DNA from: Fimousia sp036311565
GTDB taxonomy: Bacteria; Bacillota; Clostridia; Lachnospirales; Lachnospiraceae
Length of the DNA stretch: 64,000 nucleotides
Direction of reading: 5' to 3'
NCBI GenBank assembly: GCA_036311565.1
Contig: JAXJPR010000009.1
Span: 1 to 64,000, forward strand
Positions 8,656 through 16,773 of this stretch are shown here, piece by piece. Every line of letters begins with the position of its first letter. The stretch's first letter is position 1. The notes under the pieces were generated by a model, which did no database searches, was not told the origin of the DNA, and saw only the letters and a program-made list of their open reading frames with translations. Made by a program: the position numbers and the translations under genes.

Positions 8656-9603
8656 ATGAAACATCCAAACTGGCATGGAAAAAGATTCTATTCTTTTGAC
8701 AGTTACATCAAATACACATTTGGAAGAAAATTATATAAAGTATCTCTGGATGCCGGATGTACCTGTCCAAACCGGGATGGCACTTTAGGTTATGGCGGAT
8801 GTACTTTTTGCAGTACAGGAGGATCTGGTGATTTTGCCTCCTCTAGAGAAAAATCCATTACCGAACAGATTGAAGAAGGAATTGCTCTTGTTTCCAAAAA
8901 GGTAGCTACAAATCAATATATTGCCTATTTTCAGGCATTTACCAGTACTTATGGACCTGTAGAAAAGCTTCGTCCTATGTTCTTGGAAGCTGCCAATCAT
9001 CCACAGATCGCAGCAATCTCTATTGGCACGCGGCCAGACTGCCTGCCAGATGAGATCCTTACATTACTGGAAGAACTCCAGGCCATTAAGCCTGTTTTTT
9101 TGGAATTAGGCCTGCAGACCATCCATGAGAAAACTGCACAAGAATTTCATAGAGGATATTCTCTTCCTGTTTTTTTAGATGCTGTAGAGAAACTCTATCA
9201 AAGAAAGATTCCCGTGATTGTCCATTTGATCCTTGGACTTCCCGGCGAATCAAAAAAACAAATGTTAGAATCTGTTGAATATTTAAATCAGCTTCCAATC
9301 CACGGAGTAAAACTTTCCATGCTCCATGTGCTAAAAGATACCCAGATGGGACGTGAATATGAACAATCACCTTTTCCAGTATTCTCTTTGGAAGAATATG
9401 TGGATCTGCTCATTACATGCCTGGAACATTTAAGAGAAGACATTGTCATCCACCGTATTACAGGGGATGGTCCAAAACATCTTCTTATGGCACCTCTTTG
9501 GAGTGGAAATAAACGAATGGTACTAAATACCATTGCTCATGAAATGAAAATCAGAGACAGCTATCAGGGGATTCACTGTCCCCGAACATCATACATTCTT
9601 TAA
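8656..9603 (+). CDS. radical SAM protein, YhcC/TIGR01212 family
   Basis: A 315-residue radical SAM protein of the YhcC type. The cluster-binding region is DAGCTCPNRDGTLGYGGCTF followed by CS near residues 32-53, with the last two cysteines as CxxC. SIGTRPDCLPDEIL and LELGLQTIHEKTA are characteristic of the TIGR01212 family. The C-terminus holds the family's HRITGDGPKHLLMAP. The family has been linked to tRNA modification, but the exact reaction is not established for this protein. It starts 1 nt after the malic enzyme stop and uses AGGA within that gene's end as ribosome site. Confidence 0.9.
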   Translation: MKHPNWHGKRFYSFDSYIKYTFGRKLYKVSLDAGCTCPNRDGTLGYGGCTFCSTGGSGDFASSREKSITEQIEEGIALVSKKVATNQYIAYFQAFTSTYGPVEKLRPMFLEAANHPQIAAISIGTRPDCLPDEILTLLEELQAIKPVFLELGLQTIHEKTAQEFHRGYSLPVFLDAVEKLYQRKIPVIVHLILGLPGESKKQMLESVEYLNQLPIHGVKLSMLHVLKDTQMGREYEQSPFPVFSLEEYVDLLITCLEHLREDIVIHRITGDGPKHLLMAPLWSGNKRMVLNTIAHEMKIRDSYQGIHCPRTSYIL

Positions 9604-9637
9604 GACTACACCATAAAACAGCAAGGAGTGATGAGAT

Positions 9638-10159
9638 ATGCAGCAAGATGCAAATACTCTTTATAAACTAATCATTTTATTTATGCTTGAGAAAGTAGAT
9701 TTTCCTTTGACCAATTCACAAATATCCGAGTTTATTTTAGATCAGGGCTATACGAATTATTTTAGCCTGCAGACTGCCATCAATGAATTACTGGAAGCTG
9801 ATATGATCCGTGTGGAAAATATCCGTAATTCTTCGCTCTATCATTTGGAACCAGCTGGAAAAGAAGCCATTGAAATGTTCGAAGACCGCATTTCTGATGC
9901 AATTAAAAAGGATATTCTGACTTATTTTGAGAACAATAAATATCATCTTAGAAATGAAGTAGAAATTACTGCTGATTACTATCCAAGCAAAAAAGATGAA
10001 TATTTTGTTGACTGCAAGATCAAAGAAAAGGGAAATACATTATTAGAATTAAAGCTAAACGTCTTTTCAAAAGACCAGGCCATTGCTATATGCGATGACT
10101 GGCACAAAGACAGTTCTGATGTATATTCCTATCTGGTAGAGAAATTGATGCTGAAATAG
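9638..10159 (+). CDS. DUF4364 family winged-helix protein
   Basis: A 173-residue protein of the DUF4364 family, common in Clostridia. The N-terminal 80 residues look like a winged helix (DFPLTNSQISEFILDQGYTN, then INELLEADMIRVE and YHLEPAGKEAIEMF). The C-terminal half is a mixed alpha/beta domain with EITADYYPSKKDEYFVDCKI. The fold suggests a DNA-binding regulator, but no target is known. An AAGGAG site precedes the ATG. It is the last gene of the malic enzyme-radical SAM run and is followed by a bidirectional terminator. Confidence 0.85.
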   Translation: MQQDANTLYKLIILFMLEKVDFPLTNSQISEFILDQGYTNYFSLQTAINELLEADMIRVENIRNSSLYHLEPAGKEAIEMFEDRISDAIKKDILTYFENNKYHLRNEVEITADYYPSKKDEYFVDCKIKEKGNTLLELKLNVFSKDQAIAICDDWHKDSSDVYSYLVEKLMLK

Positions 10160-10194
10160 AATATTCTTAAATATTATATTCTTCTAAAATTTAT

Positions 10195-10241
10195 AAAAGC
10201 AGAGAAAACTTTGTACAATTCAATTGTTTTACTCTGCTTTT
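10195..10241. terminator. bidirectional terminator between DUF4364 gene and ysxC
   Basis: AAAAGCAGAG (10195-10204) pairs with CTCTGCTTTT (10232-10241), and the stem extends inward through AAAC/GTTT. A- and T-runs on the two sides make it usable from both convergent genes. Confidence 0.85.
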
Positions 10242-10276
10242 ATAAACTCAAAAATACAATATTCAAAATATATCTA

Positions 10277-10867
10277 TTACTCACCAAATACGAATTCATC
10301 GATAAATTCCCAGATTTCATCTCTTCCTTGCTTTGTAAGAGCTGAATATGGAAATACTGGTGTATTTCCACGTAATTTCAATTTCGTACGAATTGCATTG
10401 ACATGCTTTTGTACCTGACTTCGTTTCAATTTATCTAATTTGGTTGCAATAATTACTGGATAATATCCATTCGCAATAATCCATTCATACATCTGACAGT
10501 CATTAGCAGATGGATCATGACGAATGTCAATTAATAAAAAGACAATCGCCAGCTGCTCAGACTGATTCAGATATCCCTCGATCATTTTTCCCCATTTTTC
10601 CTTTATGGATTGGGACACTTTCGCATATCCGTATCCTGGCAAATCCACAAAATACAATTCTTCGTTGATATTATAAAAATTAATCGTCTGTGTTTTTCCC
10701 GGCTGTGCAGAAGTTCTGGCATAAGACTTGCGATTCATCAAGCCATTAATTAAAGAAGATTTTCCTACATTGGATTTTCCTGCAAATGCTACTTCTGGTA
10801 ATGTATTTTTCGGAATTTTACTGGTAATCCCACAGACAGTTTCCAAATTGACTGATTTTATGACCAT
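10277..10867 (-). CDS. ysxC: ribosome biogenesis GTPase YsxC/EngB
   Basis: A 196-residue EngB/YsxC GTPase needed for late 50S subunit assembly. G1 is AFAGKSNVGKSSLINGLMN near residue 28, the G2 threonine sits in the PGKTQTINFY segment, G3 is FVDLPGYGYAKV, and G4 is ATKLDKLKRSQ. Length and motifs are those of the normal family. It starts 12 nt after lon ends, the order also seen as lon-ysxC in Bacillus, so it is probably co-transcribed with lon. Confidence 0.95.
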   Translation of the reverse strand: MVIKSVNLETVCGITSKIPKNTLPEVAFAGKSNVGKSSLINGLMNRKSYARTSAQPGKTQTINFYNINEELYFVDLPGYGYAKVSQSIKEKWGKMIEGYLNQSEQLAIVFLLIDIRHDPSANDCQMYEWIIANGYYPVIIATKLDKLKRSQVQKHVNAIRTKLKLRGNTPVFPYSALTKQGRDEIWEFIDEFVFGE

Positions 10868-10879
10868 GTGTGCTCCTTT

Positions 10880-13180
10880 CTAAAGAAATGCTCCCAAAAG
10901 CACTTCTTTCATCTCAGATACATAGGTAATTTGAAGTCCTCCGGTAATTTCTTTTTCAATATCATTGACATTTTTCTTATTTCTAAACGGTACAAAAACT
11001 TCCTGTACTCCTGCATTTTTTGCAGCTAATAGTTTTTCCTTCAATCCTCCAATTGGCAATACCTTTCCACGCAGTGTCACTTCTCCTGTCATGGCAATGT
11101 CACCGCGCACTTTCTTTCCAGTAACTGCAGACAATACTGCAGTTGTCATGGTAATCCCTGCAGAAGGTCCATCTTTTGGTACGGCTCCTTCTGGAACATG
11201 AATATGTATATCATGCTTTTCAAAATAATCATCTGCGATTCCATAAGATTCACCAATGGAACGCACATAGCTAATGGCAATCTGGGCGGATTCTTTCATC
11301 ACATCCCCAAGATTTCCAGTAAGCTGCAATTTGCCTTTCCCAGGCATGGTATTTACTTCAATCTGCAAAGTATCTCCACCCACACTGGTCCAGGCAAGTC
11401 CTCTTACTACGCCGCACTGTGGATTTAAATCATAATCTTCTTTTCCATAAGGCGGTGTTCCAAGCATATCTCTGACTGACTTTTTGGTAACCGTCACATG
11501 ATCTTTTTTACGCTCAAGTAAAATCCTGGCTGATTTTCGGCAAATATCTCCAATTTTTCGTTCCAACGAACGAACACCCGCTTCTCTCGTATAAGACTGG
11601 ATCATTTCCTGGATGGCTTCCCGACGAAAACGCACTTCTTTTTCACTTAATCCATTTACTTTTCGCTGTTTATCCACAAGATAGTCCTGGGCGATGTGGA
11701 ACTTCTCATTCTCTGTATAGCTGGATACCTCAATTATTTCCATACGGTCATACAGAGGTTTTGGTATCATAGAAGCATCATTGGCTGTGGCAATAAATAA
11801 GACTTCACTCAAATCTAATGGTGCTTCCAGATAATGGTCACGAAAATTTACGTTCTGTTCTCCATCTAATACTTCCAGTAAGGCCGCTGCTGTATCTCCT
11901 CGTTGATCTTTTCCTGTCTTATCGATTTCATCCAAAAGAATCAATGGATTGCAGACTCCTGCCTTTTTGATTGCTTCTGCAATTCTTCCAGGCATGGCTC
12001 CAATATACGTTTTTCTATGTCCGCGGATTTCAGCTTCATCCCGAACGCCTCCAAGAGAAATTCTTACGTATTTCTTATTTAACGCTCTGGCAATGGATCT
12101 TCCAATGGATGTTTTTCCTGTTCCTGGAGGTCCCACCAGACAGATAATTGGCGCTTCACCCTTTCTGGTAAGAGTGCGCACTGCTAAAAACTCAATAATA
12201 CGTTCTTTTATTTTCTTCAATCCATAATGATCTTCTTCTAATATCGTTGCTGCTTTTCTAATATCATGATTTTCTTCTTGAAAGCGATTCCAAGGCATTT
12301 CCAGCATGGTCTCAATATAATTGCGCAGCATTCCGCTATCTCCTGCCATTGCAGGCATAGATTTAAAACGATTAATTTCTTTTATAATTTTATCTTTGAT
12401 TTCGTCAGAGGCATCTAATTCCTGAACTTTTGCCATGAAGACATCTGCATCCTCTTCCACAGATGTTTCTCCTAATTCTTTACGAATGATCTGCATCTGT
12501 TCCCGAAGCATATAATCTCTCTGATTTTTATCCACAGCAGCTTTCACTTTTGTCTGAATATCTTTTTGCACTCTGGCAATCTCATATTCTTCTTTCAAAA
12601 CGACCAGCAGCCTCTCTGCCCTTTGTTTTAGATTAGAAATTTCTAAAATATCCTGTTTTTTCTCCAGAGAAAAAGGAAGATGCGTAGCAATCTCATCAAT
12701 TAACTTCTCCAAATCCTGAGTATGAAGGGCTTTTCCAACAAATTCCCGATTTAAATGGACATTCTCCGCATAATAAGTTTCTAAACCATTTTTTATGGAT
12801 TCCAGATAAGCTTCTCTTTCATAGGTGTCAAAGTCTTTGACTGTATCAAGGGTTTCTACTTCTACTCGAAAAGAAGGCGTTTCCTCACAAATTTCGGTAA
12901 TCTTCCCTCTCTCAATTCCTTCCACAAACACACGGATCAGATTTTGAGGCAATTTTACGATCTGTTTGATTTTGGCAACTAAACCAACTGCAAACAAATC
13001 TGTTGGCGCAGGATCTTCCACATTTGGATCTATTTGATTGCATAAGAATATCATCTGATTATTCTGCATCGCTTCCTGAACTGCCGCTGCTGATTTTTCT
13101 CTTGATACATCAAAATGTACAGTTGTATCAGGATATATTATTTTTCCTCGCAATGCAAGCATTGGCAACACTCTAGTCAT
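10880..13180 (-). CDS. lon: ATP-dependent protease La (LonA)
   Basis: A 766-residue LonA: substrate-binding N-domain (VLPMLALRGKIIYPDTTVHF), coiled middle, AAA+ module with Walker A GPPGTGKTSIG near residue 350 and Walker B LILLDEIDKTG, and a C-terminal protease with the Ser-Lys dyad in PKDGPSAGITM and GGLKEKLLAAKNAG. It degrades misfolded and regulatory proteins in the cytoplasm. The start at 13180 is preferred: AAGGAGGAATAC precedes it, and the upstream in-frame ATG lies within that ribosome site. The gene sits between clpX and ysxC. Confidence 0.96.
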   Translation of the reverse strand: MTRVLPMLALRGKIIYPDTTVHFDVSREKSAAAVQEAMQNNQMIFLCNQIDPNVEDPAPTDLFAVGLVAKIKQIVKLPQNLIRVFVEGIERGKITEICEETPSFRVEVETLDTVKDFDTYEREAYLESIKNGLETYYAENVHLNREFVGKALHTQDLEKLIDEIATHLPFSLEKKQDILEISNLKQRAERLLVVLKEEYEIARVQKDIQTKVKAAVDKNQRDYMLREQMQIIRKELGETSVEEDADVFMAKVQELDASDEIKDKIIKEINRFKSMPAMAGDSGMLRNYIETMLEMPWNRFQEENHDIRKAATILEEDHYGLKKIKERIIEFLAVRTLTRKGEAPIICLVGPPGTGKTSIGRSIARALNKKYVRISLGGVRDEAEIRGHRKTYIGAMPGRIAEAIKKAGVCNPLILLDEIDKTGKDQRGDTAAALLEVLDGEQNVNFRDHYLEAPLDLSEVLFIATANDASMIPKPLYDRMEIIEVSSYTENEKFHIAQDYLVDKQRKVNGLSEKEVRFRREAIQEMIQSYTREAGVRSLERKIGDICRKSARILLERKKDHVTVTKKSVRDMLGTPPYGKEDYDLNPQCGVVRGLAWTSVGGDTLQIEVNTMPGKGKLQLTGNLGDVMKESAQIAISYVRSIGESYGIADDYFEKHDIHIHVPEGAVPKDGPSAGITMTTAVLSAVTGKKVRGDIAMTGEVTLRGKVLPIGGLKEKLLAAKNAGVQEVFVPFRNKKNVNDIEKEITGGLQITYVSEMKEVLLGAFL

Positions 13181-13225
13181 GTATTCCTCCTTCATTAAAG
13201 CGTTTTTCTTATGTATAACAACAAA

Positions 13226-13263
13226 GCTGCTTTCATAAAGCCTGAAATCTCTATGAAAGCAGC
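13226..13263 (-). terminator. hairpin between clpX and lon
   Basis: GCTGCTTTCATA pairs perfectly with TATGAAAGCAGC over 12 bp. Reading left it is followed by TTTGTTGTT, a modest U-tract. The arrangement clpX (start 14616, stop 13312), then hairpin, then lon suggests partial or full separation of lon from the clp transcript. Confidence 0.65.
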
Positions 13264-13311
13264 CTGATTCCTATGGAAACATTCATCCGTCGAAATTATA
13301 AATTTCTATGA

Positions 13312-14616
13312 TTATGCAATTTCTCCGCTATTTTTCTTTGCATTTCTCTTGGCAGCTAAATTTTTAACTGCTTTTTTTTCATCGGAACGAACGATGAGAG
13401 GCTGAGCACCATTTTCTACCACATCTTTTGTAATCACACATTTTTCAATGTATTCATCGGATGGAACTGTGTACATTAAATCCATAATGACAGATTCCAT
13501 AATGGCACGAAGTCCTCTTGCGCCGGTATTTCTTTCAATGGCACGTTTTGCAATCGCTCTTAAAGCATCCTCTTCAAACTCTAATTCGACTCCATCTAAT
13601 TCAAATAATTTGCAATATTGTTTTACAATTGCACTCTTTGGCTCTGTTAATATGCTGATTAAAGCTTCTTCATCCAGTTTATCCAAAGAAACCACGACCG
13701 GAACACGTCCTACAAATTCTGGGATCAATCCAAACTTCACTAAATCCTGTGGTAATACTTCTTTTAAAAGTGCTCCCACATCTTTTTTACTCTGCTGCTC
13801 GATCACTGCATTAAATCCCATAGATTTTTTACCGGTTCTGGATTCAATGATTTTTTCTAATCCATCAAAGGCTCCACCACAGATAAATAAAATGTTTGTT
13901 GTATCGATTTGAATAAATTCCTGATGAGGATGTTTTCTTCCTCCCTGAGGAGGAACTGATGCAGTTGTTCCTTCAATAATCTTTAATAATGCCTGCTGAA
14001 CGCCTTCTCCAGAAACATCACGGGTAATAGACGTATTTTCAGACTTTCTAGTGATTTTATCAATTTCATCAATATAGATAATTCCGCATTCTGCGCGTTC
14101 AATATCATAGTCTGCGGCCTGGATAATTTTTAAAAGAATATTTTCTACATCTTCTCCAACGTATCCGGCTTCTGTCAGTGCAGTCGCATCTGCAATAGCA
14201 AATGGCACATTCAGAACTTTTGCCAGCGTCTGAGCCAGTAATGTTTTTCCAGATCCTGTTGGACCAAGCATTAAAATATTACTTTTCTGTAATTCAATGT
14301 CAGAATTTTCATTTGCAAGAATTCTTTTATAATGATTGTACACAGACACTGCAAGTACTTTTTTCGCTTCTTCCTGTCCAATCACATAATCATCTAAAAA
14401 TGCTTTGATTTCTTTTGGCTTTAGTAAATTGATTCCATCCTGATTATTGTATGGAACAAATTCGTCTGCGATGATTTCACTGCAAACTTCGATACATTCA
14501 TCACAAATGTACACGCCCTTTGCCTTTGGTCCTGCAATTAATTTACGGACCTGGTCCTGGGTCTTATTACAGAAAGAGCATCTAAGCTGCTTTCTATCAT
14601 CCATTCTTCCTGCCAT
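13312..14616 (-). CDS. clpX: ATP-dependent Clp protease ATP-binding subunit ClpX
   Basis: A 434-residue ClpX unfoldase that feeds substrates to ClpP. The N-terminal zinc-binding domain has paired cysteines (CSFCNKTQDQV and YICDECIEVC). The AAA+ core has Walker A LGPTGSGKTLLAQTL near residue 120, Walker B IIYIDEIDKI, the pore loop GYVGEDVE, and sensor-2 GARGLRAIMESVIMD. It lies 7 nt after clpP, so the pair is one transcription unit. A weak GAGGT lies 10 nt before the annotated ATG; an internal ATG four codons later (AGGAAGA before it) is an alternative start. Confidence 0.97.
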   Translation of the reverse strand: MAGRMDDRKQLRCSFCNKTQDQVRKLIAGPKAKGVYICDECIEVCSEIIADEFVPYNNQDGINLLKPKEIKAFLDDYVIGQEEAKKVLAVSVYNHYKRILANENSDIELQKSNILMLGPTGSGKTLLAQTLAKVLNVPFAIADATALTEAGYVGEDVENILLKIIQAADYDIERAECGIIYIDEIDKITRKSENTSITRDVSGEGVQQALLKIIEGTTASVPPQGGRKHPHQEFIQIDTTNILFICGGAFDGLEKIIESRTGKKSMGFNAVIEQQSKKDVGALLKEVLPQDLVKFGLIPEFVGRVPVVVSLDKLDEEALISILTEPKSAIVKQYCKLFELDGVELEFEEDALRAIAKRAIERNTGARGLRAIMESVIMDLMYTVPSDEYIEKCVITKDVVENGAQPLIVRSDEKKAVKNLAAKRNAKKNSGEIA

Positions 14617-14623
14617 TTATTAT

Positions 14624-15205
14624 CTACCTCTTACTGATTACACTATCAATCAAACCATATTCCATTGCTTCCTGCGCAGACATATAATTATCGCGTTCCG
14701 TATCTGCTGCGATCTTTTCATATGGCTGGCCAGTATTTTCGCTTAAAATAGTGTTTAATTTGTGTTTTGTTTTCAAAATATGATTTGCTACAATCTCAAT
14801 ATCTGTTGCCTGTCCCTGAGCACCACCAGATGGCTGATGAATCATGATCTCTGCATTTGGAAGGGCCATTCTCTTTCCTTTTGTACCACCAGCCAATAAG
14901 AATGCTCCCATGCTGGCAGCCATTCCCATACAAATGGTTGATACATCACATTTAATATACTGCATCGTATCGTAAATAGCCATACCTGCTACTACAGATC
15001 CTCCAGGACTATTGATATAGAAATTAATATCTTTATCCGGATCTTCAGATTCTAAAAATAATAGCTGGGAAACGATTAAGTTGGCAGATACATCTGTCAC
15101 TTCTTCACCTAAAAAGATAATTCTATCTTTTAAAAGTCTTGAATAAATATCATAAGAACGTTCCCCTCTGCCTGTCTGTTCAATGACATAAGGTACAAAA
15201 CTCAT
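14624..15205 (-). CDS. clpP: ATP-dependent Clp protease proteolytic subunit ClpP
   Basis: A 193-residue ClpP serine peptidase, which forms the double heptameric chamber capped by ClpX. The catalytic Ser sits in GMAASMGAFLLAGG and the His in EIMIHQPSGGAQGQ; the Asp is in the usual C-terminal third. FYINSPGGSVVAGMAIYDT is the oxyanion-strand region. AGGAGGAATTTCT directly precedes the ATG at 15205, so the longer in-frame version starting ten codons upstream is not preferred. It lies between tig and clpX. Confidence 0.97.
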   Translation of the reverse strand: MSFVPYVIEQTGRGERSYDIYSRLLKDRIIFLGEEVTDVSANLIVSQLLFLESEDPDKDINFYINSPGGSVVAGMAIYDTMQYIKCDVSTICMGMAASMGAFLLAGGTKGKRMALPNAEIMIHQPSGGAQGQATDIEIVANHILKTKHKLNTILSENTGQPYEKIAADTERDNYMSAQEAMEYGLIDSVISKR

Positions 15206-15231
15206 AGAAATTCCTCCTATCTTTACATAGT

Positions 15232-15266
15232 ACAAAGAAAGGGAAGAATGGTTTCCCTTTCTTTGT
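15232..15266 (-). terminator. hairpin between tig and clpP
   Basis: A perfect 14-bp stem, ACAAAGAAAGGGAA with TTCCCTTTCTTTGT, and a 7-nt loop. No strong U-run follows, so it may act as a processing or partial-termination hairpin rather than a full stop. Confidence 0.6.
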
Positions 15267-15305
15267 GATTATATTTCTTCTACGATTCTCTATAGAACAG
15301 TATCA

Positions 15306-16586
15306 TTATTTTGCTTCTGCAACTAATAAATCAACTGCTTTCTGAACAGCAATGTCTTTTTTCATCTGTTCTTTTTCAGCATCGCCAATTAGGCTCTGAA
15401 GTTTTTCTGCTTCCATCTGGTACATTTCTGCCATTTTAGTGATTTCTGCATTTAATTCTTCTTCTGATGCTTCAATGTTTTCTGCTGCAACAATTGCTTC
15501 TAAAACTAATCTGGACTGGATACGTTTTTCAGCCTGTGGTTTTAAGTCTTCCATGAATTTTTCCTGAGTCATTCCTGTAAACTGGAAGTACTGTTCTAAC
15601 TGTAATCCCTGGTAGCTTAAATTCTGAGCGAATTCCTGAGCCATCTGATTTGTCTGTTCTAAAATCATAGCTTCTGGAATATCCATTGTTGCATTTTCTA
15701 CTGCTTTATCAACAACCATGTTTTCTTTTTCTGTCTGAGCAGCTTTTTCTTTCTTATCAGCTAATTTTGCTCTGATATCAGCTTTATATTCTTCTAATGT
15801 ATCAAATTCAGATACTTCTGATGCAAATTCATCATCGATCACTGGCAGTTCTTTTACTTTAATACCATTGATTTTTACTGCAAATACAGCAGCTTTTCCA
15901 GCTAAATCTGGTGCATGGTATTCTTCTGGGAATGTTACGTTAACTTCTACTTCTTCTCCGATATTTTTACCGATTAACTGTTCTTCAAAGTTATCGATGA
16001 AAGATCCAGATCCGATTACTAATGTCTGGTTTTCAGCTGTTCCACCTTCGAATTTTACACCATCAATAGAACCAGAATAGTCGATTAATGCGATGTCTCC
16101 ATTTTCAATTGCTCTATCTTCTACAGTAATTTCTCTAGCATTTTCTTCCTGCTGTTTTACTAATTCAGCAGAAACTTCTTCTTCTGTTACTTCTTCTACA
16201 GTAACATCCGCTTCTAATCCTTTGTATTCGCCTAAAGTTACTTCTGGTTTTAAAGCAACTTCTGCAGTAAAGATAAATGATTTTCCTTTTTCGATCTGTT
16301 CAATATCGATTTCTGGTCTGGAAACGATTTCTAAATCACAGTCTTTCATTTCTTCTGCATAAGCTTTTGGAATAATAATATTCGCTGCTTCTTCATAAAA
16401 TACTTCTGGTCCATACATTTTTTCGATGTAAGCCTGAGGTACTTTTCCTTTTCTAAATCCAGGAATATTGAATTTTCCTTTCTGTTTTTTATAAGCTTCT
16501 GTTGTTGCTTTTTTGAATTCTTCAGCATCAACTTCAATTGTAAGCTTAGCCATATTATGTTCCAATTTTTCAACTTGTAAACTCAT
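15306..16586 (-). CDS. tig: trigger factor, ribosome-associated chaperone and prolyl isomerase
   Basis: A 426-residue trigger factor. The ribosome-binding N-domain carries the signature FNIPGFRKGKVPQAYIEKMYG near residues 37-57; the FKBP-type isomerase domain lies around 150-240 (ALIDYSGSIDGVKFEGGTAE) and the helical chaperone arms follow to the end. It binds nascent chains at the exit tunnel. AGGAGG lies 9 nt before the ATG. It is the first gene of the tig-clpP-clpX-lon-ysxC cluster and has a good promoter upstream. Confidence 0.97.
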   Translation of the reverse strand: MSLQVEKLEHNMAKLTIEVDAEEFKKATTEAYKKQKGKFNIPGFRKGKVPQAYIEKMYGPEVFYEEAANIIIPKAYAEEMKDCDLEIVSRPEIDIEQIEKGKSFIFTAEVALKPEVTLGEYKGLEADVTVEEVTEEEVSAELVKQQEENAREITVEDRAIENGDIALIDYSGSIDGVKFEGGTAENQTLVIGSGSFIDNFEEQLIGKNIGEEVEVNVTFPEEYHAPDLAGKAAVFAVKINGIKVKELPVIDDEFASEVSEFDTLEEYKADIRAKLADKKEKAAQTEKENMVVDKAVENATMDIPEAMILEQTNQMAQEFAQNLSYQGLQLEQYFQFTGMTQEKFMEDLKPQAEKRIQSRLVLEAIVAAENIEASEEELNAEITKMAEMYQMEAEKLQSLIGDAEKEQMKKDIAVQKAVDLLVAEAK

Positions 16587-16676
16587 TTCACAAATCCTCC
16601 TAAAATTTATCTTCTATACTGTATCTTTATCCCAGTAGGAAAAACTCTCATAACTTTCCACGGTAGACATTATAGA

Positions 16677-16705
16677 ATTATAGCATAACCCATTTATCAT
16701 GTCCA
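16677..16705 (-). promoter_or_regulatory. promoter of the tig-clp cluster
   Basis: Reading left: TGGACA (16700-16705), 17-bp spacer, perfect TATAAT (16677-16682). It gives a leader of roughly 85 nt before tig. Confidence 0.8.
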
Positions 16706-16732
16706 CTTTTTTTTATAGGTATCCAAAACAAA

Positions 16733-16755
16733 ACCCGTCGGAATATCCAACGGGT
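16733..16755 (-). terminator. terminator after the LTA synthase-like gene
   Basis: Reading left: ACCCGTTGG pairs with CCGACGGGT and is followed by TTTGTTTTGG. One G-T pair is allowed in a 9-bp stem with a 5-nt loop. Confidence 0.85.
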
Positions 16756-16773
16756 CTATCTTTCTATCCTTCT